Assembly (NCBI GenBank): GCA_001936135.1
Contig: CP012818.1
Coordinates: 434,001 to 498,000, forward strand
DNA length: 64,000 nt
Direction: 5' to 3'
DNA from: Saccharomycopsis fibuligera x Saccharomycopsis cf. fibuligera
Lineage: Eukaryota > Ascomycota > Saccharomycetes > Ascoideales > Saccharomycopsidaceae
The notes beneath the pieces were generated by a model. The model worked only from the letters and a program-made list of their open reading frames with translations, was not told where the DNA came from and searched no databases. Position numbers and translations under genes: made by a program. Below, one piece after another: positions 22,179 through 30,830 of the stretch. The first letter of the stretch is position 1; the number at the start of each line of letters is the position of its first letter.

Positions 22179-22967
22179 ATGCTTTTCAAGTCATTTTTGC
22201 TAGCTCCATTTATATTTGCAAGCCTTTCTTTCGCCCAAAATTCTCCGCATTTGAGTAACCTAATAAATGAGAAAAGGTACTACAGCAATGACACAAATAG
22301 TGCCAGAGCTGCTACGGTTAGATTAAATTCGAACTCGATTTCAGATTCAGATTACATTTCGTCAACTACCACCAGAACCACTACTGTTTTCGTTACTTTA
22401 GCTAGACAAACCTCATTATCATCTAGCTCAGATGCTGCTACTAGTGATGTCGATTATGGCATTGCCAATAAGAATATTGCCAGTACAATTAGCAACAGTT
22501 ATTCGGCGTCAGAAGCCTTCTGCTTGCCTGCCACCATCACCGTAACCAGCATCGAATACCAATGCCCATCTTCAGCCACGGCTACCACCACCAAACAAGA
22601 ATCCACCATCTCAGTAACTGATACAATTACCGCAACTTTTCCTGTAACCGCAACCATCACCGTGACAGATTCCAACGGCAGCACCGTGGGAATTTATTCA
22701 ACATCACTGAACGTGGTGCATACCTCGGCAATAACTAGGCAATTCACAGTTACGAAAACCAATACTGTATATGCAACGAGTCATAGATCTAGACGTTCGA
22801 GAACTACGACTAGTGGTAGTAGCGCAACAGATATCTCTGGAGTGATCTCTTCTTACTTGTTCGGTTCGAGTACGCTAACAACTTCTTATGCTAGTGCTGG
22901 CATTAATGGAACGTACCTTGGAAGAAGGTACTTTGCAGAAAGAGATTTAGCCCAACAGATAGATTGA
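22179..22967 (+). CDS. Secreted Ser/Thr-rich cell-surface protein, unknown function
   Basis: 262 aa from the ATG at 22179. The frame extends four codons further up only to a TTG. Residues 1-19 form a clean signal peptide (MLFKSFLLAPFIFASLSFA). A Kex2-type Lys-Arg lies at 32-33. The rest is rich in Ser and Thr with many T-T-V/T-I-T repeats and two cysteines (CLPAT, YQCPS), as in yeast mannoproteins that are O-glycosylated. A basic patch (RSRRSR) sits near residue 205. The C-terminus (LAQQID) is not hydrophobic, so a GPI anchor is not expected. Likely secreted or bound non-covalently to the wall. I do not recognise the family. Confidence 0.7.
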   Translation: MLFKSFLLAPFIFASLSFAQNSPHLSNLINEKRYYSNDTNSARAATVRLNSNSISDSDYISSTTTRTTTVFVTLARQTSLSSSSDAATSDVDYGIANKNIASTISNSYSASEAFCLPATITVTSIEYQCPSSATATTTKQESTISVTDTITATFPVTATITVTDSNGSTVGIYSTSLNVVHTSAITRQFTVTKTNTVYATSHRSRRSRTTTSGSSATDISGVISSYLFGSSTLTTSYASAGINGTYLGRRYFAERDLAQQID

Positions 22968-23611
22968 ATAACTTGAAATCTAGCTCAATAGTTTCGTATT
23001 ATTTTTTATTGACCACATTATTATCGGCTACATAACTATTTTTACATTTTTTTTTTGTTTTCTTTTTCACTTAACGACCATCTTTATTTGTTTTTTTTTT
23101 CTAATTCTAACCAATTACTATACATACAAGTAGACATATTTATAGATAGACAAGCCATAGATAGACAGACAAGCCAGATAGACAATACATAATCATTTTT
23201 TTTATGGTATAATCTTCCTTACCCTTTTCGCCTAAAATATCAAACTCCAGTCTCAAAAAGAGCCAAACATTCTCTACTGTTTACAATAATATACCACAAC
23301 TTGTAAAAATAATTTATGAGTCCTCTCAGTTTTATATACACCAGATGCATATAACAATTTTTTTTTTTCCAAAATTTTTTTTGAAGTCTAAACGTTTTAT
23401 TGTTTAATAATTCTATTATTTTGTGTATCATCAAAAGGAAAAAAAACATGTTGTCTAAGTCATGTGTATCATCAATTTCTTTGGTTAAAGAGGAAAAATG
23501 CGAGATCTATGAAATGTAATGCATAAATAAACATTAATGAAAAGCATAGAAAGAAAAAGGAGAAAAAAAAAAAGAAATAGAAAAAAGCAAAATTTACAGT
23601 TAATCAATTAA
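22968..23611. other. Convergent intergenic region, secreted protein / APE3
   Basis: 644 bp, AT-rich, with a short ATAGATAGACA repeat around 23136-23190. No gene seen. Confidence 0.55.
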
Positions 23612-25171
23612 TTAGAAAACCAAACTGTGAGCGCGGTACTTGAAGCCCTTAGTCATGCCATTAACTTCAGCCTTAGTTCCATTTCTTTCAGGGAACCCCT
23701 TCAAAGATTCACCATATGTGGCAATAGAGTGAGCAATCAATTTAGTGTTAACCACCCAAGCATAATAATCTGGATTAGTTAAGTCATCGCATCTTTGATG
23801 GTAACATGGGTCATACCAGTCACCTGCTTTACCACCAAAAAGTTCAACTTCATCAGAAGTCTTGACTCCTTCAGCACCAGTAGCAATTCCGCCACCTGGG
23901 ATACCATTCTCAATAAAAGCTGCATAGTCGGATCTACCATCAAATGGAATAAAAGTATAATTTAGCTGGTTGCTGGTATACCAGTCAATGTACAAATTTT
24001 TGATTTCTTCTGAACCAGCTGGGTTTTTAGTATTATCACCATCATAAACTTGGAAGGCATAATTTGGAGAGGCCATCATATCGTAATCCAAAAACAATCT
24101 AAGCTTGGAGTTTTCCTCACCTGACAATTGCTTTACGTAATAAGTGGAACCCAACAAGCCTTCTTCCTCTGCAGCCCAAAATGCAATTCTAATAGCATTA
24201 TTTGGCTTAAAGTTGGTCAAATACTCAGCAATTTTCAACAATGAAATAGTTCCAGAACCATCATCATTGATACCAGGACCTTCTTCCACAGAATCAGAAT
24301 GACCGCCTGCCATAACAATGTTTTCCTTATCGCCATACTTAGTTTCAGCAATAACGTTTTTGGTGACGACATTCTTGACATAGGCATCAATAAGTACTGC
24401 GGCATCCACAGTCAAGTTTTTGTTCAAGTAATTTTCAATGTAATATTCACCAGTTTTTTTCGTAACACCGATAGTTGGAGCCAATTGTTCAATTGGTTCT
24501 TCCAAAGTACCACTAAAAACAGAATCGCTATCTTCATTATCATAAATAATAGCGGCTTTAGCACCGTATTTGAGCGCAAATCTTGACTTGACCGAAAATG
24601 GACAAACCCCGCGTTGAATCAACGCAATGTGGTCTTTTTCATCATTATTCAAAGAAGCAAAAACTTGATAATCGGCCTCATCACAACCATTGTTTGCCAC
24701 AGCAACCAATCTTCCGTTAACATAGCCATTATGTTTAGTTGGAGGAGACAAACTCAATCCGAGAGATTGATTGACTGGCTTACCATTGATAGCTACTTTA
24801 GCTTCATTAATTTTGCTAAGCACAGTATTGAATGGTTGCACCGTGATATCATAATACCAACTATACTTATGCAAAACGTCCAAAATGTGACCAATGGTGC
24901 CCCAGTGACCCTCGGAGCCGATGACTCTAGTTGGGTTACCGTATTCAGGAATGGAGTTCAAAGAAATGTTGAAAAGCGCATCGGCTTCATCTCTGAGATC
25001 TTGCTCATTGACTAAGGCTTGGATAGCTTCAGAATTAATCAAGGGGAGACTCTCAATGTCGTGTTTACGCGATGATGGAGAGACACTATTGAGTACTTCT
25101 TGTGCATTGCCGATGAATGGGATTGTCAAGCAACTTGCAACATTGGCAAGAAGCAAGGTATTGAGCAACAT
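23612..25171 (-). CDS. APE3: Vacuolar aminopeptidase Y, M28 zinc metallopeptidase
   Basis: 519 aa with a short hydrophobic signal sequence (MLLNTLLLANVASCL). A PA (protease-associated) domain near 165-265 carries RGVCPFSVKSRFALKYGAKA. The M28 zinc site follows: GGHSDSVEEGPGINDDGSG (His and Asp, about 288), AAEEEGLLGS (Glu pair, about 332), DYDMMASPNY (Asp) and a late YHQRCDD His. All metal and catalytic residues seem present. S. cerevisiae Ape3 is 537 aa, made as a proenzyme, sent to the vacuole and active as a dipeptide-preferring aminopeptidase. Several N-glycosylation sites (NIS, NLT, NYT, NGT) fit a luminal protein. It is divergent to SHG1, 348 bp away. Confidence 0.95.
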   Translation of the reverse strand: MLLNTLLLANVASCLTIPFIGNAQEVLNSVSPSSRKHDIESLPLINSEAIQALVNEQDLRDEADALFNISLNSIPEYGNPTRVIGSEGHWGTIGHILDVLHKYSWYYDITVQPFNTVLSKINEAKVAINGKPVNQSLGLSLSPPTKHNGYVNGRLVAVANNGCDEADYQVFASLNNDEKDHIALIQRGVCPFSVKSRFALKYGAKAAIIYDNEDSDSVFSGTLEEPIEQLAPTIGVTKKTGEYYIENYLNKNLTVDAAVLIDAYVKNVVTKNVIAETKYGDKENIVMAGGHSDSVEEGPGINDDGSGTISLLKIAEYLTNFKPNNAIRIAFWAAEEEGLLGSTYYVKQLSGEENSKLRLFLDYDMMASPNYAFQVYDGDNTKNPAGSEEIKNLYIDWYTSNQLNYTFIPFDGRSDYAAFIENGIPGGGIATGAEGVKTSDEVELFGGKAGDWYDPCYHQRCDDLTNPDYYAWVVNTKLIAHSIATYGESLKGFPERNGTKAEVNGMTKGFKYRAHSLVF

Positions 25172-25519
25172 ATTTTGTGTTATAATGTGTTTTTTATATA
25201 TATATGTATTTGTAATGTTTTGTTTTATTGCGTCAAATTGGATATCGTGTCAAAAGTGAGAAGAAGAAGAAGAAGAAGAGAAAGAAGAAAACACTGGGAA
25301 AATGAAGACTTTTTTTACTAGGAACAGTTTTGTTATCGTCGGCGCGCCGTTTTGCCAAATTGGGCCACAAACGAAAACAAAACGCCATAAACGGAAAATT
25401 AACTAAAGAAAGCGTTTCATGGAATATCACAAGACAGGTCTCAAGCTTATGATACACTGCACCAGAGCATCTACCCAACAGCCGCTTAAGATTATTCAAT
25501 CCCAGCTATCAGTATAAGC
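25172..25519. other. Divergent promoter region APE3/SHG1
   Basis: 348 bp holding both promoters. A TATATATATATG run lies about 25 bases from the APE3 ATG, and a GAAGAAGAA repeat is at about 25259-25280. Confidence 0.55.
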
Positions 25520-25894
25520 ATGTCAGAGGCAAAGCAGCTAGTTACCAGTTTCAAACGCAAGGGTCATTTTGACGGATATCGCAAGAGCCTCTACGACAAC
25601 TTTAAGAGTTCCAAGACTCACCATCAACGACTTATCGATCTGATACAAGACAAAATCACGAAAAAAATAAAAGAGGATCCCAAATTACTACAACAAAATA
25701 AGGGGAAACTGTCTGGGTTAATGACGGGACTTTTGTATAAGGACGAGTTTATCAATAAAATTATTGAGGATTCTATTAAGGAGGCAATGGAGAGAGATCA
25801 AAGCTTGAGAGATGAAATTAAGGAGAAAGTTGAAGGTATTGAGAAGGAATTGAAGGAAAAGAGCCAAAAGGAAGCCGCTGAATCGAAAAGTTGA
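25520..25894 (+). CDS. SHG1: COMPASS subunit Shg1 (BOD1/SHG1 domain)
   Basis: 124 aa. LVTSFKRKGHFDGYRKSLYDNF at the N-terminus is the hallmark of the BOD1/SHG1 domain (FKxxGxFDxxRKxLxxxF), here filling residues 7-100. The rest is a charged helix rich in Lys and Glu. In yeast Shg1 is a small subunit of the Set1 COMPASS complex, which methylates histone H3 Lys4 in the nucleus. Yeast Shg1 is 142 aa. The start ATG at 25520 is the first in frame. The gene lies between two secreted metallopeptidase genes with no obvious functional link. Confidence 0.88.
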   Translation: MSEAKQLVTSFKRKGHFDGYRKSLYDNFKSSKTHHQRLIDLIQDKITKKIKEDPKLLQQNKGKLSGLMTGLLYKDEFINKIIEDSIKEAMERDQSLRDEIKEKVEGIEKELKEKSQKEAAESKS

Positions 25895-26468
25895 TAGGGC
25901 AGTCATTGAATTGGCTAAAGTACAGCAATAATAGCTGCCATTGCCTGTCCGTATAGTGGACTAATTTGCATAAGTTTTTAGCTTTGGCGGGCACTTATCA
26001 AAGCTAGTAGAGCAGCGTGTGTGTGGTGAAGTGCGGCTCTTCGGCTTATTACAAAGTTCGCCTTGAGATCACTGGTTCCACATTTACAGCAATTCTTTCA
26101 TACTGGCGCTGCTTATTTGAAACTATGTCTGCGTTGTTGTGCCAGTTGATATCAACTTGCCAAAGTCAACGCCAGTTCGAACATATACGTTACAATTTGG
26201 CCGTATATATATGCATATTGCTCCGAGAGCAGTTAACTTTCTATATAAGTTGTAAAAGTTGTAAAAAGTTGGATCTTGTTCTGCTATTCAAAAATTTAAA
26301 AATTCAAAAATACAGTCAATATTCGCTATACAATTTTCAAGTGTCTATGTGCTTAATTTATTTAATTTTCAAACGGCAATATTTTTTGCTAATATTGACT
26401 GCGATCGTATACATTTTCCTCTAATCAAATTCCGAACGCTGTACCAACGGCACTGCACTCTTCTAGCT
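25895..26468. other. Convergent intergenic region SHG1 / M20 peptidase
   Basis: 574 bp. A + strand frame of 135 codons (26017-26424) runs through it but begins at a weak start, is Cys/Leu/Ile-rich without pattern, and nearly abuts the peptidase stop. I take it as chance. Confidence 0.5.
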
Positions 26469-27818
26469 CTAATTCAAATTCTTCAAATTCCACAAAATCA
26501 ACTTCTTATAACCGTCCAAACTATCCAGCAACTCTTTCACAGTAACATACTCATGGTCCGAATGAGCAGAAAAAATCAGACCAGGGCCGTACAAGTATTT
26601 TCTAGTAACTGGCAATTTGAAACCAGGGATGTCTGTGCCAAAGGCTAACGCAATGCTTTCGAAACCCGGAACCTTGTAGTCCAAGAATTGCGGTTCTTTG
26701 AGAGCGACATTACTGCGGAACACGAAAGGCCCCCTGTCCTGGGTGTTGTTGTGCTTTTGGTCAACTGGCGAAGGCGGCTCAAAGTCAGGGAATTTTTCGG
26801 CCCACTTGGCGTTAGTACTGTTGACCAAGTCGTCAACCACCTGCAACAACTGCTGTGAGTTATCAGCAACTCTGAAATACACCGCGGCATGGGAGTAGCT
26901 CGGTAAAACGTTCAATGCAATACCGCCGTCCAATTTGCCGATATTGACAGTAGTAGGGCCAAGCAAATTGGACGAGGGCAATTTGTCCGAGGATTGGAGG
27001 AGCTGAGTGAGGAAGTCAATGATGATTTCATTGCTGCTGATGCCCAAGTGAGGATACCCAGAATGAGCGGGTTTGCCATACACGTCCAAATCAAAGATAT
27101 AGTTGCCCTTGTGACCGATTCCCAATTTGTTCTCCGTAGGTTCGCCAAATATAGCCACGTCCCAGCCAAACGCGTTTGACCCATGTGCATTGTTATGGCC
27201 CAAGAAGTACTGGGAGGCAGCCGCCATACCATCGCCATCGACTTCTTCGCCAACAACAAACAAAAACGCAACATCATCAGGCTGGATCTCGCCGCTTTCG
27301 AGCAACTGCAAAACGCTGAAAAGCTGCACCGCAAGCGAGCCCTTGGCGTCGTTAGAGCCTCTTCCGTGGATCACTCCGTTTTGCTCGTCGTAGTCGTACG
27401 GGATATATGGAGGCACCGTGTCCAAGTGGGTGGTGATGAGGAGCTTGCGGTGGTTTGAGTCGCTGGAAGAGCGGGAATGCACCGCGTACAAGTTACGGCG
27501 GTTGGCGTTATCGGTGCTGCCGCTGATCTCGCCGAGCGGCTGAGAGCGGACGCTGAAGCCGCGGGCGGTGAGAAAGGCCTCGACGAGGCCCGTGACGCTG
27601 TTTTCAGAGTAGGAAATTGAGCGGGTTTGGATAAGCGTGCGGTGAAAGTCGAGAAGCGCGGAAAACGAAGTGTCGTTGCTGGCGGCGTTGAAAGTGACTG
27701 AAGAAGAGTCATCGACGGCCAGGGGACGCTGCAACTGCTGCAACTGGAGCGGTTTTTGGTGGGGATAGGCGGCAACGGCGGCAAGGAACACCGCAAGGAG
27801 CTTAGCTAGGACAAGCAT
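26469..27818 (-). CDS. Secreted M20 family metallopeptidase
   Basis: 449 aa. The signal peptide (residues 1-17, MLVLAKLLAVFLAAVAA) is followed by a Gln-rich segment. The M20 zinc site is complete: THLDTVPP near 127, GRGSNDAKG near 155 (bridging Asp), VGEEVDGDG near 191 (catalytic Glu pair), and AHSDHEY near the C-terminus (last zinc His). The dimerisation/lid domain (GNYIFDLDVYGKPAHSGYP) sits in the middle. Family members are carboxypeptidases or N-acyl amino-acid deacylases (Cps1, ArgE, ACY1). A secreted or vacuolar carboxypeptidase is the best inference. The gene is GC-richer than its neighbours, yet uses CTC, CTT and TTG for leucine with very little CTG. It is divergent to the GTPase gene. 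Confidence 0.88.
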   Translation of the reverse strand: MLVLAKLLAVFLAAVAAYPHQKPLQLQQLQRPLAVDDSSSVTFNAASNDTSFSALLDFHRTLIQTRSISYSENSVTGLVEAFLTARGFSVRSQPLGEISGSTDNANRRNLYAVHSRSSSDSNHRKLLITTHLDTVPPYIPYDYDEQNGVIHGRGSNDAKGSLAVQLFSVLQLLESGEIQPDDVAFLFVVGEEVDGDGMAAASQYFLGHNNAHGSNAFGWDVAIFGEPTENKLGIGHKGNYIFDLDVYGKPAHSGYPHLGISSNEIIIDFLTQLLQSSDKLPSSNLLGPTTVNIGKLDGGIALNVLPSYSHAAVYFRVADNSQQLLQVVDDLVNSTNAKWAEKFPDFEPPSPVDQKHNNTQDRGPFVFRSNVALKEPQFLDYKVPGFESIALAFGTDIPGFKLPVTRKYLYGPGLIFSAHSDHEYVTVKELLDSLDGYKKLILWNLKNLN

Positions 27819-28247
27819 TGTGTGGTCTGGTCCGGTGTGGTCTGGTATGGTGGTTGGTGTGATAAAGTGGAAGAAAAGAGAGCGAGTCGTTTGGCGGTTG
27901 AAATATCATCAAAATCACTACAACCAACCACTTCTGTTATCATTACGAAATTAGGAAATCACAATTAACAGCGATAAGGTGTGGCGGTTGACTGCCAGAA
28001 AACTGTGGCTGATGCACTAGGCTATTCTGTAGCACATGACCACCACCCCGTTTCCACACCCCGTTTCCACACCCCGTTTCCACACCCCATTTTCACACCC
28101 CATTTTCACACCACCCTGCGATCATCACCAAAAAAAATATTCAGAGCACAGAAAAGCCCAAGGAAAAAATCGCTCCAACATTAAACATCAAAAGCAGCCA
28201 GTAACCTTTCTGGTACCCACGACGCCTTTCCCTGCAGTACGCATCCA
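27819..28247. other. Divergent promoter region, M20 peptidase / GTPase
   Basis: 429 bp with a GGTGTGGTCTGGT-type short repeat next to the peptidase start and a 13-bp tandem array nearer the GTPase gene. Confidence 0.6.
28046..28110. repeat. 13-bp tandem array, five copies
   Basis: Three identical units CCCCGTTTCCACA are followed by two identical variant units CCCCATTTTCACA, all head to tail in the shared promoter. The variants have been copied as a block of two, so the array grew by local duplication. Confidence 0.95.
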
Positions 28248-30218
28248 ATGGTCCCCTCTCCGGCAAACCCAACCAGGAAAGTCCCCTGGAACAAGATCAC
28301 AAACGAGCAGGACCCGCTCCGCATCGCCGTCCTTGGAGGCAACCAGGTGGGCAAGTCGACCTTCATCACCAAACTACAGTCCGGAATCTTTCAGGAAACG
28401 TATTATCCCACAAGCGACTTCAGCACCACTTTGCTCAAGTTCAAGCCGATCTTGAAAAAATCGCGTTTGATTCTTGACGAGCTTGCCGATTCCAGCAGCT
28501 TGAGCTACTTGATCAACGAAGCCAACAATATTGTCCTTTCCTCTAACCTTGCCCATGCATTTGCCAAAAATGATGCTTTTGATGTATCCTTGACTCACGA
28601 GCGACTCAATGAGCTGAACTACAGTAACGAGAAACTAGCAAAGTTGGTGAACAAGCTGAAGCTATCGCCTTCTGCGCCGGATTTGCAAATCCAGTCGGAT
28701 CTTTATGCGTACTATTATGCCAATTTTCAGGATACCGATGACTACACTTACAATTCCCCTATCGACGACTACTATAAGCCATTGCTAATCACCAACTCTT
28801 CCACTACAATCAAAAACAGTAACGCGTTGTTGTCTGCAGTGCCCACTAACGCGTCCAGCAATTCGTTCAAAACGGCAATCTCTGGATTTTCGTCAAGCAG
28901 CAGTTCCTCATTGAATGCCGTACAATCTCACGCATCACGAATCTCCAACCACTATCAAGTTGCCAACCCCAACGGCAACAGCTACTCGAACCCCAGCCAC
29001 CACTACCACCAAAACAGTAGCAACAACGACAACAGTGAAAAAAAGCTCCAATTTCGAATCCCACTGATGTCGCCAATTTTGATTGAAATGATAGACACTC
29101 CAACATTCAACCCCAGCCTAATTGTCCCATTTTTAGAATTATCCCTAGGCGCAAGAATTGGAGAAGAGTATTTGCACAACTTAGCTAATGATCCAAGGCT
29201 ACCTATTGCTACGAGGCCAATGCTTGTTGGTTCAGGGGCCGGGGAGTTGAATGGGAGCATTGATGGCTATGTTTTAATGTATTCTGCAGTGCCAAACTTG
29301 AATCCACCGGCGTACCAAGAAATCGCGTCTGCTTTTCCAAACAATACAAATGGTTCTTGCTCTCATCTGAATTCCTCGTCCTCATCATCATCAGGGTCAT
29401 CGTCTTTCACTGATGAGAATCACCTCGCCCAAGGCCAGCGAGGCGGTAGTTCGCTCCCCGATCACAGCTCTTTTGAATTGCTTCACAAGATGAGGTCAGT
29501 GATTTTTGAAGGATGGAAAAGTTACAAACTATACTTGAAGCAGTATCAGACCAGGTCAGAAACCGACGCATTTTCCATCACCTCGTCCATAAAGCACCTT
29601 TGGAAAGTGAATAAACAGCATCAAAAGGACCGGAAATTAGAAAAGGAAAAAGAATTCGCTGCGAATGCAAGCTCTAATGATTCGTCACTGCCCAATATAA
29701 ACAACACAAGCAATAGCAACAATTCAAGCAATTTAGGCCACGGATCAGTCTCTGAACCAATTTCCGATGAAGAGCCATTATCTTCAAACCAAAGCGCTCA
29801 AAGCCAATCACAAGCACAAGCACCGCAGCACCACAAATCTTCAAGACCTATCCTCTTCGGCAAGTCTCCATCAACCTCGACCTCATCTACCAAAAATTCC
29901 CCAAGCAAATCGAAACACAGTAAACATAAAAAACACAATAAGTCCCAGCAGGATGACCTCGACCTCTCCATCCCGCGCAAGGACCTCGAGTTCAAAATCG
30001 ACATAAAGGACGACGAGGTCCCTAGCATCATTGTTATCTGCACTCACGTCAAAGACTTCCGAGCAAGTCCGGTGCTTATTGCTAATGGCAAAGAGTTGGC
30101 CAAACTGTGGAACTGTTGTTTTATCTCAATGGACACGGAGCCCGGTTTTGCGGTTGAGGAAGGGCTTGCTTTGTTGATTAGGGAGATTGTTGAGCGAAGA
30201 AAGGCAAAGAGGCGGTGA
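28248..30218 (+). CDS. Atypical Ras-like GTPase with large low-complexity inserts
   Basis: 656 aa. LRIAVLGGNQVGKSTFITKL at residues 24-43 holds a good P-loop (GGNQVGKS). LIEMIDTPTF near 280 replaces the G3 DxxG. GYVLMYSAVP near 340 matches the small-GTPase strand before G4. VICTHVKDF near 597 stands where N/TKxD is expected, and FISMDTEPGFAVEEGLALLIREIV near the C-terminus matches the last strand and helix of Ras-type folds. Ser/Asn-rich inserts (about 180-270, 375-400, 480-580, with a Lys/His run) triple the normal length. The missing DxxG glycine and altered G4 suggest weak or no GTP hydrolysis. It ends in basic RRKAKRR, with no CaaX box. Specific yeast name not recognised. Confidence 0.7.
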   Translation: MVPSPANPTRKVPWNKITNEQDPLRIAVLGGNQVGKSTFITKLQSGIFQETYYPTSDFSTTLLKFKPILKKSRLILDELADSSSLSYLINEANNIVLSSNLAHAFAKNDAFDVSLTHERLNELNYSNEKLAKLVNKLKLSPSAPDLQIQSDLYAYYYANFQDTDDYTYNSPIDDYYKPLLITNSSTTIKNSNALLSAVPTNASSNSFKTAISGFSSSSSSSLNAVQSHASRISNHYQVANPNGNSYSNPSHHYHQNSSNNDNSEKKLQFRIPLMSPILIEMIDTPTFNPSLIVPFLELSLGARIGEEYLHNLANDPRLPIATRPMLVGSGAGELNGSIDGYVLMYSAVPNLNPPAYQEIASAFPNNTNGSCSHLNSSSSSSSGSSSFTDENHLAQGQRGGSSLPDHSSFELLHKMRSVIFEGWKSYKLYLKQYQTRSETDAFSITSSIKHLWKVNKQHQKDRKLEKEKEFAANASSNDSSLPNINNTSNSNNSSNLGHGSVSEPISDEEPLSSNQSAQSQSQAQAPQHHKSSRPILFGKSPSTSTSSTKNSPSKSKHSKHKKHNKSQQDDLDLSIPRKDLEFKIDIKDDEVPSIIVICTHVKDFRASPVLIANGKELAKLWNCCFISMDTEPGFAVEEGLALLIREIVERRKAKRR

Positions 30219-30830
30219 GCAAATAGCATACCAGCATAGGGTTTTACAAAGGACTCTACAAAACACAAAGAGAGCTTCAATTTGCAATTTGCAGTCTTAA
30301 TTTTTAATTATCTCATCTAACCTGTATACTCATAACTAACAATATTTCACCGCAATCTCAACATTAGCATCAGTCCAGCGGCTCAGAAGACTCACATAGC
30401 TTACATTGTGTCACTACTTTCAAACAGTACAGTTTATGCATATAACCACCATATCTATAATGTTCAAATTTTTTTTTTTTTTGTTACTTCTATATTCTTC
30501 TATTTCACTTTGTTCACTTCGTTCAGTTTGCTTTTGTTGATTTTCTTGACCTCATTTGCTTTTTTATATATTTTTTTTTTTTTCGCTTCTTCTTCACTTG
30601 ATTTTATTTTATTTCACTTCATCTTTACTTCCCAGCTTCTAGTACGCCTTTTGCATCTTGCTAAAAACGTTTTTTTAGAAACTTTTCACTCAGCCACAAC
30701 ATTTCTTATAATTTTTTACGCAAATTATTATCATCGTTATCTATAATATCATTTAGTTTATATATCTCTCTTATAATTTTTGTACATCATCAATATTACT
30801 ATAAACTATGCTTTCTCTTTTATAGCAACA
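30219..30830. other. Convergent intergenic region, GTPase / three-exon gene
   Basis: 612 bp, T-rich on the + strand. A 112-codon + frame at 30408-30746 is Phe/Leu/Ser low complexity from T-runs and is not taken as a gene. Confidence 0.55.

Noticed and set aside
26017-26424. 135-codon plus frame between SHG1 and the M20 gene
   Set aside because: Composition looks random and it runs into the 3' end of the converging gene. No motif.
30408-30746. 112-codon Phe/Ser/Leu plus frame
   Set aside because: Made by T-runs in a convergent spacer.
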